The position numbers and the translations under genes are program-made. Of a stretch of 64,000 nt of DNA, positions 51,038 to 60,420 are shown one piece after another. This stretch comes from Bryobacterales bacterium. Lineage in GTDB: Bacteria > Acidobacteriota > Terriglobia > Bryobacterales > Bryobacteraceae. Under the pieces are notes generated by a model that was given only the letters and a program-made list of their open reading frames with translations, searched no databases and had not been told where the DNA came from. The stretch covers positions 124,001-188,000 of the forward strand of contig JAFAQY010000027.1 of assembly GCA_019261985.1 (NCBI GenBank). Direction: 5' to 3'. How positions within the stretch are numbered: position 1 is the first letter of the stretch; each line of letters opens with the position of its first letter.

Positions 51038-52650
51038 TCACGCGGATTCTAATCATCTACTGCATCCTCTCCGGGGCGGTTCAGAGCTGGGCTTATCGCC
51101 ACGCGATGAATGCCGACGGAGTGCCGTACCTGGACATCGGCGATGCATGGATGCGGCTGGATTGGAAGTCCATTGTTAACTCCTATTGGAGTCCGGTTTA
51201 TCCACTATTGTTGGGAATCGCGAACCTCGTTGGCGGACAGAATCCGCGGAACGATTTTGTGCGAGCGCATGCCGTAAATTTCGCTCTGTTTCTTGCGACC
51301 CTGGCCGCGTTTACGTGGTTCTTACGGCGCTTTATCCAAAACGTAGATGCCAAGGGCCTGTATCGGGCTTCCCTGCTCGCAGGCGGCTATAGTCTGTTCC
51401 TTTACAGTGCTCTCGAATTGCAAGCCAATCGCAACGTCACGCCGGATATGGGCCTGATGGCGGTTATTTATATCGCCGGTGGGCAACTACTCGATTGGGG
51501 GAATCGCAACCCGACGCGGTCGGCCGTATGGCTCGGCGTGGCGCTGGGGATCGGATTTTGGATCAAGGGAGCGGCGTTCGCGGCGGGTTGGATCTTTATT
51601 GTAGCGGCCGCAATCTCCGGCGGAAGATCGCGAGCGCACTTGCGCGCGGCGGCAGTAGCGGTGGCGGCCTTCCTCGCCATGTGCCTTCCGTGGATCGCCG
51701 CGATGTCATGGCAGACCGGGCGGCTTAATACCGGCGACACGGGGCGCCTTAACTATGCGTTCCTAGTGAATGGAGTCTACATGACGCACTGGCGTGGAGA
51801 TCCGAGCCTGGCTACGCAGCCAATACACCCGACGCGCATCATTGCCGCCCAACCGGATACGTTCGAGTTCGCAACTCCGATCGCCGGAACGTACCCTCCT
51901 TGGGACAACCCGGCGTATTGGAACGAAGGAATCAACCCGCATTTTCACCTGGATAAACAAATCGCCGTGCTAGAGGATTCGGCGGCTTTCCTGCGCGGGC
52001 TCTTTTTCCGCCCGTTGATCGCGTGGACTCTGATGGTGGTGCTGGTCGGCGCGCTGGCGTTTCGGGCCTGGTTCGCCTATTGGTGGATCGTATTAGCGTG
52101 TCTGGCTGTGGTGGGCATGTATGCGCTGGTGCTGATTGAAGGGCGATACGTCGCTCCGTTCATCGCACTGCTGGTTTTTGTGTTGACCGCGGGAGCGCCG
52201 TCCAAAGTTCTGAATTTCGCGCGTTTGGGCGCTGGCGTGCTGACACTGGGACTCGTGGGTGTTTCCCAATTCAACATCGCGCGGCAGCCATATCCTGCCG
52301 CCAGCGAGCAGGTAGCGCAATCGCTCGAAGAACTCGGACTGCGTCCCGGAGAAAAGGTCGCCGTTGTCGAAGACGGGCTGAGGCATTACTGGGCCCGGTT
52401 GGCACGGGTGCGTGTGGTGGCCGAGATCCCTTCGGCTGAGCAGTACAGCCAAGCCCCCGTGGAGCGCCGGCTGGCAGCCCTCTCGGCGGTCGACCGGACC
52501 GGAGCGAGGTGGCTGGTAAGCTCCAAGCCCTTGCCGGGATCCGGCGACTACAGTTGGCATCCCGTACCCAGTACAAACTATTTCTATATGCACCGGCCGC
52601 AATCGGGCGATAGTCGACCAAGGCTGCTTGCGCTGAATCTCGCCGAATGA
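51034..52650 (+). CDS. GT-C type membrane glycosyltransferase-like protein
   Basis: The 538-residue polytopic protein starts with a hydrophobic segment (ILIIYCILSGAVQSWAYRHA) and the loop NADGVPYLDIGDAWMRLDWK. About ten helices follow, plus a soluble C-terminal domain (LRPGEKVAVVEDGLRHYWAR). The Asp-rich first loop and topology resemble GT39 and related enzymes. The stop overlaps the next gene (ATGA), and the start overlaps the GT2 stop. It is likely to act on the exported glycan; no specific substrate is visible. Confidence 0.72.
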   Translation: MITRILIIYCILSGAVQSWAYRHAMNADGVPYLDIGDAWMRLDWKSIVNSYWSPVYPLLLGIANLVGGQNPRNDFVRAHAVNFALFLATLAAFTWFLRRFIQNVDAKGLYRASLLAGGYSLFLYSALELQANRNVTPDMGLMAVIYIAGGQLLDWGNRNPTRSAVWLGVALGIGFWIKGAAFAAGWIFIVAAAISGGRSRAHLRAAAVAVAAFLAMCLPWIAAMSWQTGRLNTGDTGRLNYAFLVNGVYMTHWRGDPSLATQPIHPTRIIAAQPDTFEFATPIAGTYPPWDNPAYWNEGINPHFHLDKQIAVLEDSAAFLRGLFFRPLIAWTLMVVLVGALAFRAWFAYWWIVLACLAVVGMYALVLIEGRYVAPFIALLVFVLTAGAPSKVLNFARLGAGVLTLGLVGVSQFNIARQPYPAASEQVAQSLEELGLRPGEKVAVVEDGLRHYWARLARVRVVAEIPSAEQYSQAPVERRLAALSAVDRTGARWLVSSKPLPGSGDYSWHPVPSTNYFYMHRPQSGDSRPRLLALNLAE

Positions 52651-53723
52651 AACTCCCCCGCCACGCTGAGATCTGGGCGCCCGGCTACATCGCCGATCGG
52701 TGGAAGCGCGCTTTTTCCCGAAGCGTGGAACCGGCGCGCGTGTGGCTGACGATCGCCGATCATTATGAGCCACTGTGGCGCACAACCGACATGGAGGCCG
52801 CGAAAAATCGAGTCCGCCAATGGGAAAAGAAATGGCCCGAAATCGCGAGCCGCCACCGCGATTCCGCGGACCGCTCTCCGCGATACACCTTCTTCTATCC
52901 GGAAGAAAACTACGAGCCGTTTTTTCTAGATCCGCTTGCGGAAATGACCAACTCGGGTATCGGGGACGTCGAGATCCACCTGCACCACGACGGCGAGAGC
53001 CAGCAGGCTTTTATCGATCGCATGAGCGGCTTTATCGAGACTCTTTCCACCCGCCACGGCTTGCTGCGCCGCATCGATGGAAAACTTGGCTTCGCGTTCA
53101 TCCATGGCAATTTTGCGCTCGACAACTCTAATGGAGGACGCTGGTGCGGACTGAATAACGAGATCACGCTTCTACGAGACGTGGGCTGCTATGCCGATTT
53201 CACCATGCCCTCGGGAGGCCCGACCCAAGCCCGCCTTCTCAACACGATTTATTGGGCCATCGACGACCCCAGCCGGCCAAAATCCTATGACGCGGGCCCG
53301 GCGCTAATTCCCGGCGTGGAATCCGCCGGCGATCTGATGATGATTCCGGGGCCTTTCGGCCTACGGTGGAAAGAACGGCTGGTTCCACGGATCGAGCTGG
53401 GAGAGCTATCCGTCCACGACCGCCCTTCCGCTTACAGGATCCAGCGCTGGTTGGATTTATCCCCGCGCATCGGCCGGGACATCTTTGTAAAATTGTTCAC
53501 GCACGGAGCGCAGGAGGCGAACTTGCGAGTTCTCCTCGGCGGAGACTTGGATCGCGTTTTTGAACTGGTTCGCGAAGAATGCGGGCGCCGCGGATGGTGT
53601 TATTATTTCGCGACTGCGTGGGAGATGTTCAACGCGGTCCACGACTCCTGGGGCCGGCGGGACCCGGTGGCTAACCTGGCTATGAAAGCCGCGCAGACGC
53701 AGTTTGATCGCAAGTTTTCGTAA
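52647..53723 (+). CDS. Polysaccharide-deacetylase-like protein of uncertain function
   Basis: The 358-residue soluble protein has no signal peptide. It opens with RVWLTIADHYEPLWRTTDME, then PRYTFFYPEENYEPFFLDPL and GDVEIHLHHDGESQQAFIDR. The Asp/His pair near the N-terminus and the HLHHD segment recall the metal sites of NodB-fold deacetylases, but the classical TFDDG and H-x3-H motifs are absent in standard form. A further FAFIHGNFALDNSNGGRWCG stretch looks conserved and catalytic. The family recurs in exosortase-type loci as far as I recall. A role in glycan modification is inferred. Confidence 0.6.
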   Translation: MKLPRHAEIWAPGYIADRWKRAFSRSVEPARVWLTIADHYEPLWRTTDMEAAKNRVRQWEKKWPEIASRHRDSADRSPRYTFFYPEENYEPFFLDPLAEMTNSGIGDVEIHLHHDGESQQAFIDRMSGFIETLSTRHGLLRRIDGKLGFAFIHGNFALDNSNGGRWCGLNNEITLLRDVGCYADFTMPSGGPTQARLLNTIYWAIDDPSRPKSYDAGPALIPGVESAGDLMMIPGPFGLRWKERLVPRIELGELSVHDRPSAYRIQRWLDLSPRIGRDIFVKLFTHGAQEANLRVLLGGDLDRVFELVREECGRRGWCYYFATAWEMFNAVHDSWGRRDPVANLAMKAAQTQFDRKFS

Positions 53724-53756
53724 AATTGTTCTTCATATAAATAAAAAGAGATATCG

Positions 53757-55073
53757 ATGCTGCGTTCGATTTTACTAACCGCAATATTTGCCGTTTTGAT
53801 CAGTTGGAGCCTCCGGCGCGCCTGGCTCGGCATCCTGGTCTGGGCCTGGTTCAGCTATATGAACCCGCACCGGATGGCTTTTGGATTCGCTTACAATTTC
53901 CCGTTTGTTGCGATTGCCGCGGCAGTAACCTTCTATGCCTGGCTCTCTTCCAAGGAGAATAAGCGCTTTCCTTGGACCATAGAAACATACCTTCAGGTGA
54001 TGCTGTGCTTTTGGATAACGTTCACAAGTTTCTTCGGGGACAGCGATTTCGTTTGGGAGTACTGGAACCGCGCCATAAAGGTTCAAATCATGATCTTTAT
54101 GACGTTATGGATCATGAGGAGCAAATTCCGTCTGGAAGCCCTTGTGTGGACGATTGTGATCTCGATTGGATTCTTTGGCGTTAAGGGAGGAATCTGGACG
54201 ATTCTTACCGGCGGCCATGGGCGCGTCCAAGGGCCGGACATGTCGTTCATTCAGGGCAACAACGAGATCGCGCTCGCAATGGTGATGGTATTGCCGCTGA
54301 TGCGCTATCTGCAGCTGCAGGCAACGCAAAAGCAAATCCGGCGAGGGCTGATCGCCATGCAGATATTAACGACGCTGGCCGTGTTGTCGACTTATTCGCG
54401 AGCCGGTCTTCTGGCGCTTGGCATGGTCGGAGCTCTCTTTTGGCTGAAGAGCCGGCACAAAATAGCTTTCGGAGTCGCCATGCTGCTGGTGATCGCCCCA
54501 ATGATAAAATTCATGCCCTCCGAGTGGAGAGACCGCATGCGGAGCCTGGAAGCCACGGATGAGAGCCAGCTTGACGATTCCGCGAAAGGGCGCATCAATT
54601 CCTGGCGTTTTGCAGTTAACCTGGCGATGCATCGCCCGATAACGGGCGGCGGTTTCCGCGTGTTTATGACGCCGACGTTCTTTCAGTACGCGCCCGACCC
54701 CACCAGTCGCCATGACGCCCATAGCATCTATTTCGAGACTCTAGGCGAGCACGGTTTTCCAGGCCTCTTTCTTTTCCTCAGCCTCGGTTTCTGCACGTGG
54801 ATGACGGCGCGCAAAGTTGCCCGGCGCGCCCGCAAGATACCGGAGCTGGCATGGATGGTTGATTTGGTGAGCATGGCTCAGGTCGGCCTATGCGGATTTG
54901 CAGTCGGCGGGGCGTTCGCCGGACTGGCATTCTTCGATCTGCCGTATGATCTGATGGCCATGATTGTTTTGTGTAAATTTTTGCTTCAAGATCACGAGCG
55001 AGCGAAAGCTATGGCCCACTATCCGTCAGCCGGAGTTCCGGTGGAGACGGGCGTGCTCGCTGCTAATGCCTGA
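53757..55073 (+). CDS. Exosortase-associated O-glycosylation ligase / O-antigen ligase-like protein
   Basis: The 438-residue polytopic protein belongs to the O-antigen ligase superfamily subgroup found in exosortase A-type loci (TIGR03097-like). It opens with LTAIFAVLISWSLRRAWLGI and then LVWAWFSYMNPHRMAFGFAY, which is characteristic of the subgroup. Also seen are VKGGIWTILTGGHGRVQGPD, FIQGNNEIALAMVMVLPL and the large periplasmic-loop motif SRHDAHSIYFETLGEHGFPG, where the His is presumed functional. It would join glycan to lipid or protein at the periplasmic face. It starts 33 bases after the previous stop; a 105-base gap follows. Confidence 0.9.
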   Translation: MLRSILLTAIFAVLISWSLRRAWLGILVWAWFSYMNPHRMAFGFAYNFPFVAIAAAVTFYAWLSSKENKRFPWTIETYLQVMLCFWITFTSFFGDSDFVWEYWNRAIKVQIMIFMTLWIMRSKFRLEALVWTIVISIGFFGVKGGIWTILTGGHGRVQGPDMSFIQGNNEIALAMVMVLPLMRYLQLQATQKQIRRGLIAMQILTTLAVLSTYSRAGLLALGMVGALFWLKSRHKIAFGVAMLLVIAPMIKFMPSEWRDRMRSLEATDESQLDDSAKGRINSWRFAVNLAMHRPITGGGFRVFMTPTFFQYAPDPTSRHDAHSIYFETLGEHGFPGLFLFLSLGFCTWMTARKVARRARKIPELAWMVDLVSMAQVGLCGFAVGGAFAGLAFFDLPYDLMAMIVLCKFLLQDHERAKAMAHYPSAGVPVETGVLAANA

Positions 55074-55178
55074 TAAATACGCATTTAAAAAACAATAATT
55101 CGCGTTGGATGCTTTTTCCCTCGAGCTCCCGTATCGTAAATTACCGTACGCAGAAGAGGGTGTGAGAAGCCCAGAAAA

Positions 55179-56117
55179 ATGGAACAGTCGTGGCAGGTGA
55201 AATGCGTTATCGATACCTTGAAACGAGGCCTGCCATTTCAGGAACACCTGCGGCGTTTCAAAGATCGCGTCATCGGATACCAGCGCGAGCCAAAGAAAGA
55301 TGCGCAGACCATTCAAGACGGCATTCGGATAATTCAATGGCTGGGAGAAATAGCCGGATGTAAGGTTCTTGAGATCGGCACCGGGTGGCAACCCATGATT
55401 CCGATCTTGTACTCTTTGGCGGGGGCTTCGCGCATTTACACAGTGGACCTGCACCGCTTGATGCGGCCAGAAACGTTCGCCGCCGCGCTCGACGCAATCC
55501 GTGAGAATAGAGATCAGATCGCCGATGGAATTTCAACCACTTCAGATGCAGTAAATTGGGCGACCCGGCAGTGCTCGGATGTGGCGCAGCGTTTGGAAGA
55601 ATTACGGATAACGTATCTGTCCCCTTGCGACAGCCGCCGTCTTCCCCTGGAATCGGGATACATCGATATCGTTACGTCCCGGGCCGTATTAGAGCACATC
55701 CCGCCTGCCGTAATCGGAGATATCTTTGCGGAATCCCGGCGTGTGCTTCGAAAAGGCGGAGTTATGTTGCACCTTGTCGATCACTCCGATCACTGGTCTC
55801 ATCGCGACCGGCGAATCAATGCGGTTAATTTTCTGCAATACCCCGACTGGCTGTTTCGGTTCACTTGCATTAACCCGCAGAATTACCAAAACCGCCTCAG
55901 GCACCCCGAATATATTGAAATGATGCGTGCAGCGGGCTTCGTGCCGGAGCGTGAGGAGAAAAGCATCGATTCAAACTGTCTTTCGGTTTTGCCCCAGATG
56001 CGGGTTGCCGGCAAATTTGTTCACTTCACTCATGAGGACCTTGCCACAACCAGCAGTATTGTTCTTGCGAGAACCTCGTCCGCCTGTGCTCGAACCCAAA
56101 CCTCAAATCTCAATTAA
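55179..56117 (+). CDS. SAM-dependent methyltransferase, class I
   Basis: The 312-residue protein shows the class I methyltransferase fold: motif I KVLEIGTGWQPMIPILYSLA, then ASRIYTVDLHRLM, and a motif IV-like IDIVTSRAVLEHIPPAVIGD followed by SRRVLRKGGVMLHLVDHSDH. It probably methylates a sugar of the EPS or a linked precursor. The N-terminal 60 residues are helical and may bind the substrate. No strong Shine-Dalgarno is seen before the ATG. Genes on both sides are in the same direction, with a 72-base gap to the next. Confidence 0.85.
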   Translation: MEQSWQVKCVIDTLKRGLPFQEHLRRFKDRVIGYQREPKKDAQTIQDGIRIIQWLGEIAGCKVLEIGTGWQPMIPILYSLAGASRIYTVDLHRLMRPETFAAALDAIRENRDQIADGISTTSDAVNWATRQCSDVAQRLEELRITYLSPCDSRRLPLESGYIDIVTSRAVLEHIPPAVIGDIFAESRRVLRKGGVMLHLVDHSDHWSHRDRRINAVNFLQYPDWLFRFTCINPQNYQNRLRHPEYIEMMRAAGFVPEREEKSIDSNCLSVLPQMRVAGKFVHFTHEDLATTSSIVLARTSSACARTQTSNLN

Positions 56118-56189
56118 GCTCTTGTGCCGGACCAGGCGTGCCCTGCCGCGGTGACGCCGCCAAGTTGTCATGCATAAGCGAGGCGCTGA

Positions 56190-57398
56190 GTGGCTTCGAA
56201 GTTGCCCATCTTAAGCCTTAGCTGTGTTTTCCCCAACCCGGACGACCCCGGCTTGGGTCTGTTCGTCAAATCAAGGCTCGGCTATTTGAGCAAAATCGCG
56301 AGTATTAAAGTGATAGCGCCACTGGCGCTCGTCGATTTTTCGAGCGCGGGAAAGGCGCGCTTCGGGCGCCGCGGCGTTCCCTTCCAGCGGCGCGAGGACG
56401 AACTCGAGATCCTCCACCCTGCCTGGATCTACCCGCCAGGAGGGTTCGCCGTTAATCCGGTTCTCCTGTTTGCGCGGCTGCTCCCCTTCGTGAAGCGGGT
56501 TCGCAAGAACTTCGATTTCCAGGTCATCGACGCCCACTTTGCCTTCCCCGATGGCATCGCCGCGGCCCTGTTGTCGCATGCCACCGGCGTTCCGTTCACG
56601 GTTACGCTGCGAGGCAGTGAGGTCCTGCACGCGGAATATGCGCGCCGCCGCAAATTCATGGGCTGGGCTCTCAAAAGGGCCGCCCGAGTCATCGCTGTGT
56701 CCGAGCGGCTGCGTAATTTCGCAGTCTCGCTGGGTGTCGATAAGGCGCGAACTGCCGTGATTTCGAACGGCGTCGATTCGTCGCGGTTTTCTCCACAAGA
56801 TCGAGATGCCTGCCGCCTTAAGCACGGTATCCCGCCCGGCGCGAAAGTGATTCTTTCGGCGGGCACGCTCATCGAACTCAAGGGACATCACCGCGTGGCG
56901 AAGGCCTTGGCCGGACTTCGCCGCCGCGGTTTTAATGCCGAGCTGCTAATAGCGGGGCGGAGCGGCGCTTTTGAAACTGAGATCAAGAAACAAATCGCCG
57001 GGCTCGGATTCACTGACTCCGTCCGCATCCTCGGCGAAGTCCCGCCCGCTGAGCTGGCCGAGCTGATGTCCGCATCCGACGTGCTCTGTCTGGCAAGCTC
57101 GCGCGAAGGCTGGCCCAATGTCGTTCACGAAGCCATGGCCTGCGGCACGCCGGTGGTTGCTACCGATGTCGGAGCCGTGCGGGATATGATCCCCTCCCTC
57201 CAGCATGGCGTGGTGGTTCCGGCGGGCGACGAGTCCGCTCTGGAAGATGCATTGTTGCAGGCGCTGCAGCGCCAGTGGGACCGGCAAAAAATCTCCGCAT
57301 GGGCGCAGTCGCGTACGTGGGAGCGCGTGGCGGAAGAGGTGCTGGCCGAATTCCACGCCGTTCTGAACACCGCCGCGAAGAGGAACGCCGCCGCATGA
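56190..57398 (+). CDS. GT4 glycosyltransferase
   Basis: The 402-residue retaining glycosyltransferase has the GT-B fold. The N-terminal half contains LSLSCVFPNPDDPGLGLFVK and VIDAHFAFPDGIAAALLSHA with VTLRGSEVLH. The C-terminal half has VILSAGTLIELKGHHRVAKA and the donor-binding ASSREGWPNVVHEAMACGTP. It starts at a GTG at 56,190. It transfers an activated sugar to the EPS precursor in the cytoplasm. The stop overlaps the epimerase start by 4 bases. Confidence 0.9.
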   Translation: MASKLPILSLSCVFPNPDDPGLGLFVKSRLGYLSKIASIKVIAPLALVDFSSAGKARFGRRGVPFQRREDELEILHPAWIYPPGGFAVNPVLLFARLLPFVKRVRKNFDFQVIDAHFAFPDGIAAALLSHATGVPFTVTLRGSEVLHAEYARRRKFMGWALKRAARVIAVSERLRNFAVSLGVDKARTAVISNGVDSSRFSPQDRDACRLKHGIPPGAKVILSAGTLIELKGHHRVAKALAGLRRRGFNAELLIAGRSGAFETEIKKQIAGLGFTDSVRILGEVPPAELAELMSASDVLCLASSREGWPNVVHEAMACGTPVVATDVGAVRDMIPSLQHGVVVPAGDESALEDALLQALQRQWDRQKISAWAQSRTWERVAEEVLAEFHAVLNTAAKRNAAA

Positions 57399-58369
57399 GG
57401 GTTCTGGTAACCGGCGGAGCGGGATTCATCGGGTCTCACGTTTGTGAGCGCCTCCTCTGCGACGGCCACGAGGTCTCGATTATCGACGACCTCAATGACT
57501 TTTACTCGCCCGCGCTCAAACGCGAGAACCTCGGCTGCATTACCTCGGCGGGCCCAGCGTGCTTCTTCCACGCCGATATTTGCGACGAGATTGCTGTTCA
57601 GCGCGTCTTCGACGCGACCTTGCCGGAGGCGGTCATCCACCTTGCCGGTCGCGCGGGCGTCCGGCCAAGTTTGGAGCAACCGCTCCTCTATGAACAGGTC
57701 AATGTCCGCGGCACGTTGGTGCTGCTGGAACAATGCCGCCGTCTCGGTATCCGGAAGTTCATAATGGCTTCGTCCAGCTCCGTCTACGGCGCCGCCAATC
57801 GCGTTCCGTTCCGGGAAGACGATCACGTTAGCCACCCGATCTCTCCCTATGCAGCCACGAAGATCGCGGCCGAGCGTCTCGCCTACACTTATTCGCATTT
57901 GTACGGAATCGGAGTAACGTGCTTCCGGTTTTTCACGGTTTACGGCCCGCGCCAGCGCCCGGACCTGGCGATCCGCAAGTTCACCGAAAAGATTCTTCAG
58001 GCACAGCCGATTCCGGTTTATGGCGATGGCTCCGCAAGCCGCGACTATACGTTCGTGCGGGATATCGTTAACGGTGTCATGGCGGCCATCGAACACGATT
58101 TCGCGTATGAAGTCTTCAACCTTGGAAATTCCAGTCCTCTGAGCCTGAGCGATTTGATTCGAAGCATCGAAACGGCCACCGCCCGCAAGGCGATCATCCG
58201 CCGCCTTCCGGATCAGCCCGGCGATGTCCCGATCACATACGCGGACGTAAGCAAGGCCGGCCGGCTGCTCGGGTACGCTCCGAAAACGCCATTCGAGCAA
58301 GGCATCCGGGAATTTGTGGACTGGCTGGCGTGTCGCCCGGTAGGACAAGCTTCAGCTTGTCCCGGCTGA
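57395..58369 (+). CDS. NAD-dependent sugar epimerase (UDP-glucuronate/GalE-like)
   Basis: The 324-residue SDR-family epimerase has the Rossmann motif VLVTGGAGFIGSHVCERLL, MASSSSVYGAANRVPF and the active-site YAATK in SPYAATKIAAERLAYTYSHL. GVTCFRFFTVYGPRQRPD is typical of UDP-glucuronate 4-epimerase and CapI-like enzymes. It would supply an epimerised nucleotide sugar. Its last residues (VGQASACPG) and its stop codon are encoded by a family B repeat at 58,343, so the native C-terminus was probably altered by that insertion. It overlaps the convergent gene by 18 bases. Confidence 0.9.
   Translation: MRVLVTGGAGFIGSHVCERLLCDGHEVSIIDDLNDFYSPALKRENLGCITSAGPACFFHADICDEIAVQRVFDATLPEAVIHLAGRAGVRPSLEQPLLYEQVNVRGTLVLLEQCRRLGIRKFIMASSSSVYGAANRVPFREDDHVSHPISPYAATKIAAERLAYTYSHLYGIGVTCFRFFTVYGPRQRPDLAIRKFTEKILQAQPIPVYGDGSASRDYTFVRDIVNGVMAAIEHDFAYEVFNLGNSSPLSLSDLIRSIETATARKAIIRRLPDQPGDVPITYADVSKAGRLLGYAPKTPFEQGIREFVDWLACRPVGQASACPG
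58343..58362. repeat. Palindromic repeat, family B, single unit
   Basis: GGACAAGCTTCAGCTTGTCC has a 9-base stem, and is the same unit as at 50,139. It lies in the overlap of the epimerase (+) and the convergent methyltransferase-like gene (-), and supplies the last codons of the epimerase. Confidence 0.85.
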
Positions 58370-59308
58370 AACTCCCTCCAGCACCAAGTCCTCTATCTCC
58401 GAGCCGCCATTGAAGCGCTCTAGTAGCGCCAGGCCCCGCCCGGTTTTTTGAAACACGCTTACGCAGTTGCGGGCCGGGCGTGGCTCCTCAATGGTCCTTC
58501 CCACGACCCAGATCCCCCCTTCGATTAAGCTGGCGCCTACAGCCGCGGCTCCGGCGCGCAGCCTGGTTGCATCGAAGTAGCCCGGATTCAAGATATTCAT
58601 CGTCCGTATCGCGTGAACGGGGCGGGGCAGCGCTTCGAATACCGAATGGGACCGCACTTCGAAGCGTGAATCCTTCGCGGCTAAGCGCCGGGCGACGGGA
58701 TGAATCAAGCTGATTTCTTGCACGCTCCAGTTGTCGCCGACGGCTTTGCGCGCGGCATTTTGAGCGTTCACTAAACCGGCTCGCGCGCGCTTCGCCAGCC
58801 ACCGGTTCACCGGATAATGAGCCGGTATCGGTTTTTGCAGCGATAGCACGAATGGCGGACGCACGTATTGTAAAGGCGTGCCGTCCGCCTCCAGGATGTA
58901 CGATTCCTTCCGGCCACGGAGCGAAGCTTCCTTCAGGCCCAGCAGAACGTCGGAAGCGATGACGCGAGCCTCCGGAAAATGCTGCCAGAGCGAAACCGCC
59001 CACTCGGCCGAAACCCGGCAATCCGATGCGGCCCAGTCGTGAACTTCCATCTCCTGCGCACGGAGGTTATTTTTAAGAATTTCGTTCACCAGCGGATCGA
59101 GGTCGGCGAACCGCTGCGCATAAGTGGAGCGGAAAATCCCGGAGGACAGCCGCAAATGCCGGACGATATGCTCGAAGACTTCCTCGGAATCCTCTTTGAG
59201 CAGTTGGTAGGAGATGACGTCAGCTTGATTCGGGTCAAACCGCGCAGCCGGAACTCCGGAGTCACACCGGACGCTTTGCGCTAAGCGCCAGATTCCAGTC
59301 TTGTACAT
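58352..59308 (-). CDS. Probable class I methyltransferase-fold protein, function unknown
   Basis: The 318-residue protein is preceded by GAGGAGCC just before the ATG at 59,308, a strong ribosome site that supports this start. It contains SYQLLKEDSEEVFEHIVRHL and a possible methyltransferase signature spread over VHDWAASDCRVSAEWAVSLW. A late segment reads PRPVHAIRTMNILNPGYFDA and then AAVGASLIEGGIWVVGRTIE, which resembles the end of CheR-like methyltransferases. Core SAM-binding glycines are not clear. It overlaps the upstream GT4 stop by 28 bases, so it is the last gene of the minus-strand glycosyltransferase operon. Confidence 0.6.
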   Translation of the reverse strand: MYKTGIWRLAQSVRCDSGVPAARFDPNQADVISYQLLKEDSEEVFEHIVRHLRLSSGIFRSTYAQRFADLDPLVNEILKNNLRAQEMEVHDWAASDCRVSAEWAVSLWQHFPEARVIASDVLLGLKEASLRGRKESYILEADGTPLQYVRPPFVLSLQKPIPAHYPVNRWLAKRARAGLVNAQNAARKAVGDNWSVQEISLIHPVARRLAAKDSRFEVRSHSVFEALPRPVHAIRTMNILNPGYFDATRLRAGAAAVGASLIEGGIWVVGRTIEEPRPARNCVSVFQKTGRGLALLERFNGGSEIEDLVLEGVSAGTS

Positions 59309-60420
59309 GGCTCCTCATCCGGCTGCGCGGCCCTAACGCGCTTGTTCGCCACAATGGCGCCCTCGATCAAAGTTCGATACTCCTCCACCATCCGCTCCTT
59401 TGAGTAACAGCGCACGGTGCGCTCCCGATTCGCCGCGCCCAGCATGCTTCTCCGATTTGGGTCCTTGCCGATTTGCCGCAGCGCCTGGGTGTAAGCCGGT
59501 TCATCGTTCGATGGCGCTACACAGCCGGGGGCGCTCTCACCTAAAAGCTCGCGGCTATCGCCAACATCCGTGCAGATGACCGGAAGGCCGGAGGCCATCG
59601 CCTCTAGCTGAGCATTTGAAACCTGCTCCGTCACCGAACTCATCGCAAACACGTCGAGACGGCGCAGAAATGCCGCTGGATCCGCCTGATGCCCGGCGAA
59701 CTCAACACGGCCGGCAATCCCGAGCTCCGAGACAAGCGCCGTTAACTCCGCGCGGCAGGGCCCTTCGCCCGCCAAAATCAGTTTGCTATTGGGCACGGCG
59801 GCCTTTGAGAAGGAGCGGATCAGCAGCATCAGATTCTTCTCCGGACGCAGGCCGCCGAGATATCCGAACACGACACCCTCGCGGGCGGCGGGGCCGTTGC
59901 GCGGCCGGTAGTGTTCCACGTCCACTCCCGTTGGGATCAACTGCACTTTATGCCGCAGCAATTTGAATTCGCGCCGGGCGATATTCAACATCGTTTTCGA
60001 GGTCACCACCGTTCGATAGATATTGTTCAGCACCAGCCGCCGCATCCAAACCCGCCGCCGTTTCAGCGATTGTGCTTCATCCGTTCCGAAGCCGCATTCG
60101 CTGTGGATAACAGGCACTCCCGCCAGCCGCGCTCCCAGAGTGCCTTCGAGCGCACCCCAGTTGTAGGTAAGCACAGCCGCCGGCCTCCACCCCGCCACCA
60201 GCGCGCGAAATGCGAGCGGACCGGTCGTTTTCGGCAGACCCTCCACCGTCGCATCCACTGAGCCGCTGATCGCCTTGGCCGCCTCCAAAACACCATCCAA
60301 AGCGATAATCCGGTGGGCGAATCGCGCTCCCATCGCGTTGATGATCGATACCATGCGCAACTGAGTTCCGCCCGGTCCGAAGCCGGGAAAGACGTGCAGA
60401 AGCCGGGGCGCCTCAGTCAT
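59281..60420 (-). CDS. GT4 glycosyltransferase
   Basis: The 379-residue GT-B enzyme starts at the ATG at 60,420 (MTEAPRLLHVFPGFGPGGTQ, the GPGGxQ donor loop of GT4). The C-terminal half has VVFGYLGGLRPEKNLMLLI and the acidic donor motif TEQVSNAQLEAMASGLPVIC. The track start at 60,576 lies inside the neighbouring gene. It overlaps that gene by 8 bases and the next one by 28, so the four minus-strand genes are tightly coupled. Confidence 0.9.
   Translation of the reverse strand: MTEAPRLLHVFPGFGPGGTQLRMVSIINAMGARFAHRIIALDGVLEAAKAISGSVDATVEGLPKTTGPLAFRALVAGWRPAAVLTYNWGALEGTLGARLAGVPVIHSECGFGTDEAQSLKRRRVWMRRLVLNNIYRTVVTSKTMLNIARREFKLLRHKVQLIPTGVDVEHYRPRNGPAAREGVVFGYLGGLRPEKNLMLLIRSFSKAAVPNSKLILAGEGPCRAELTALVSELGIAGRVEFAGHQADPAAFLRRLDVFAMSSVTEQVSNAQLEAMASGLPVICTDVGDSRELLGESAPGCVAPSNDEPAYTQALRQIGKDPNRRSMLGAANRERTVRCYSKERMVEEYRTLIEGAIVANKRVRAAQPDEEPCTRLESGA

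Noticed and set aside
57125-58348. 407-residue minus-strand ORF across the GT4/epimerase region
   Set aside because: It is the antisense shadow of the well-supported epimerase (57,395-58,369), with no family motif and an odd composition.
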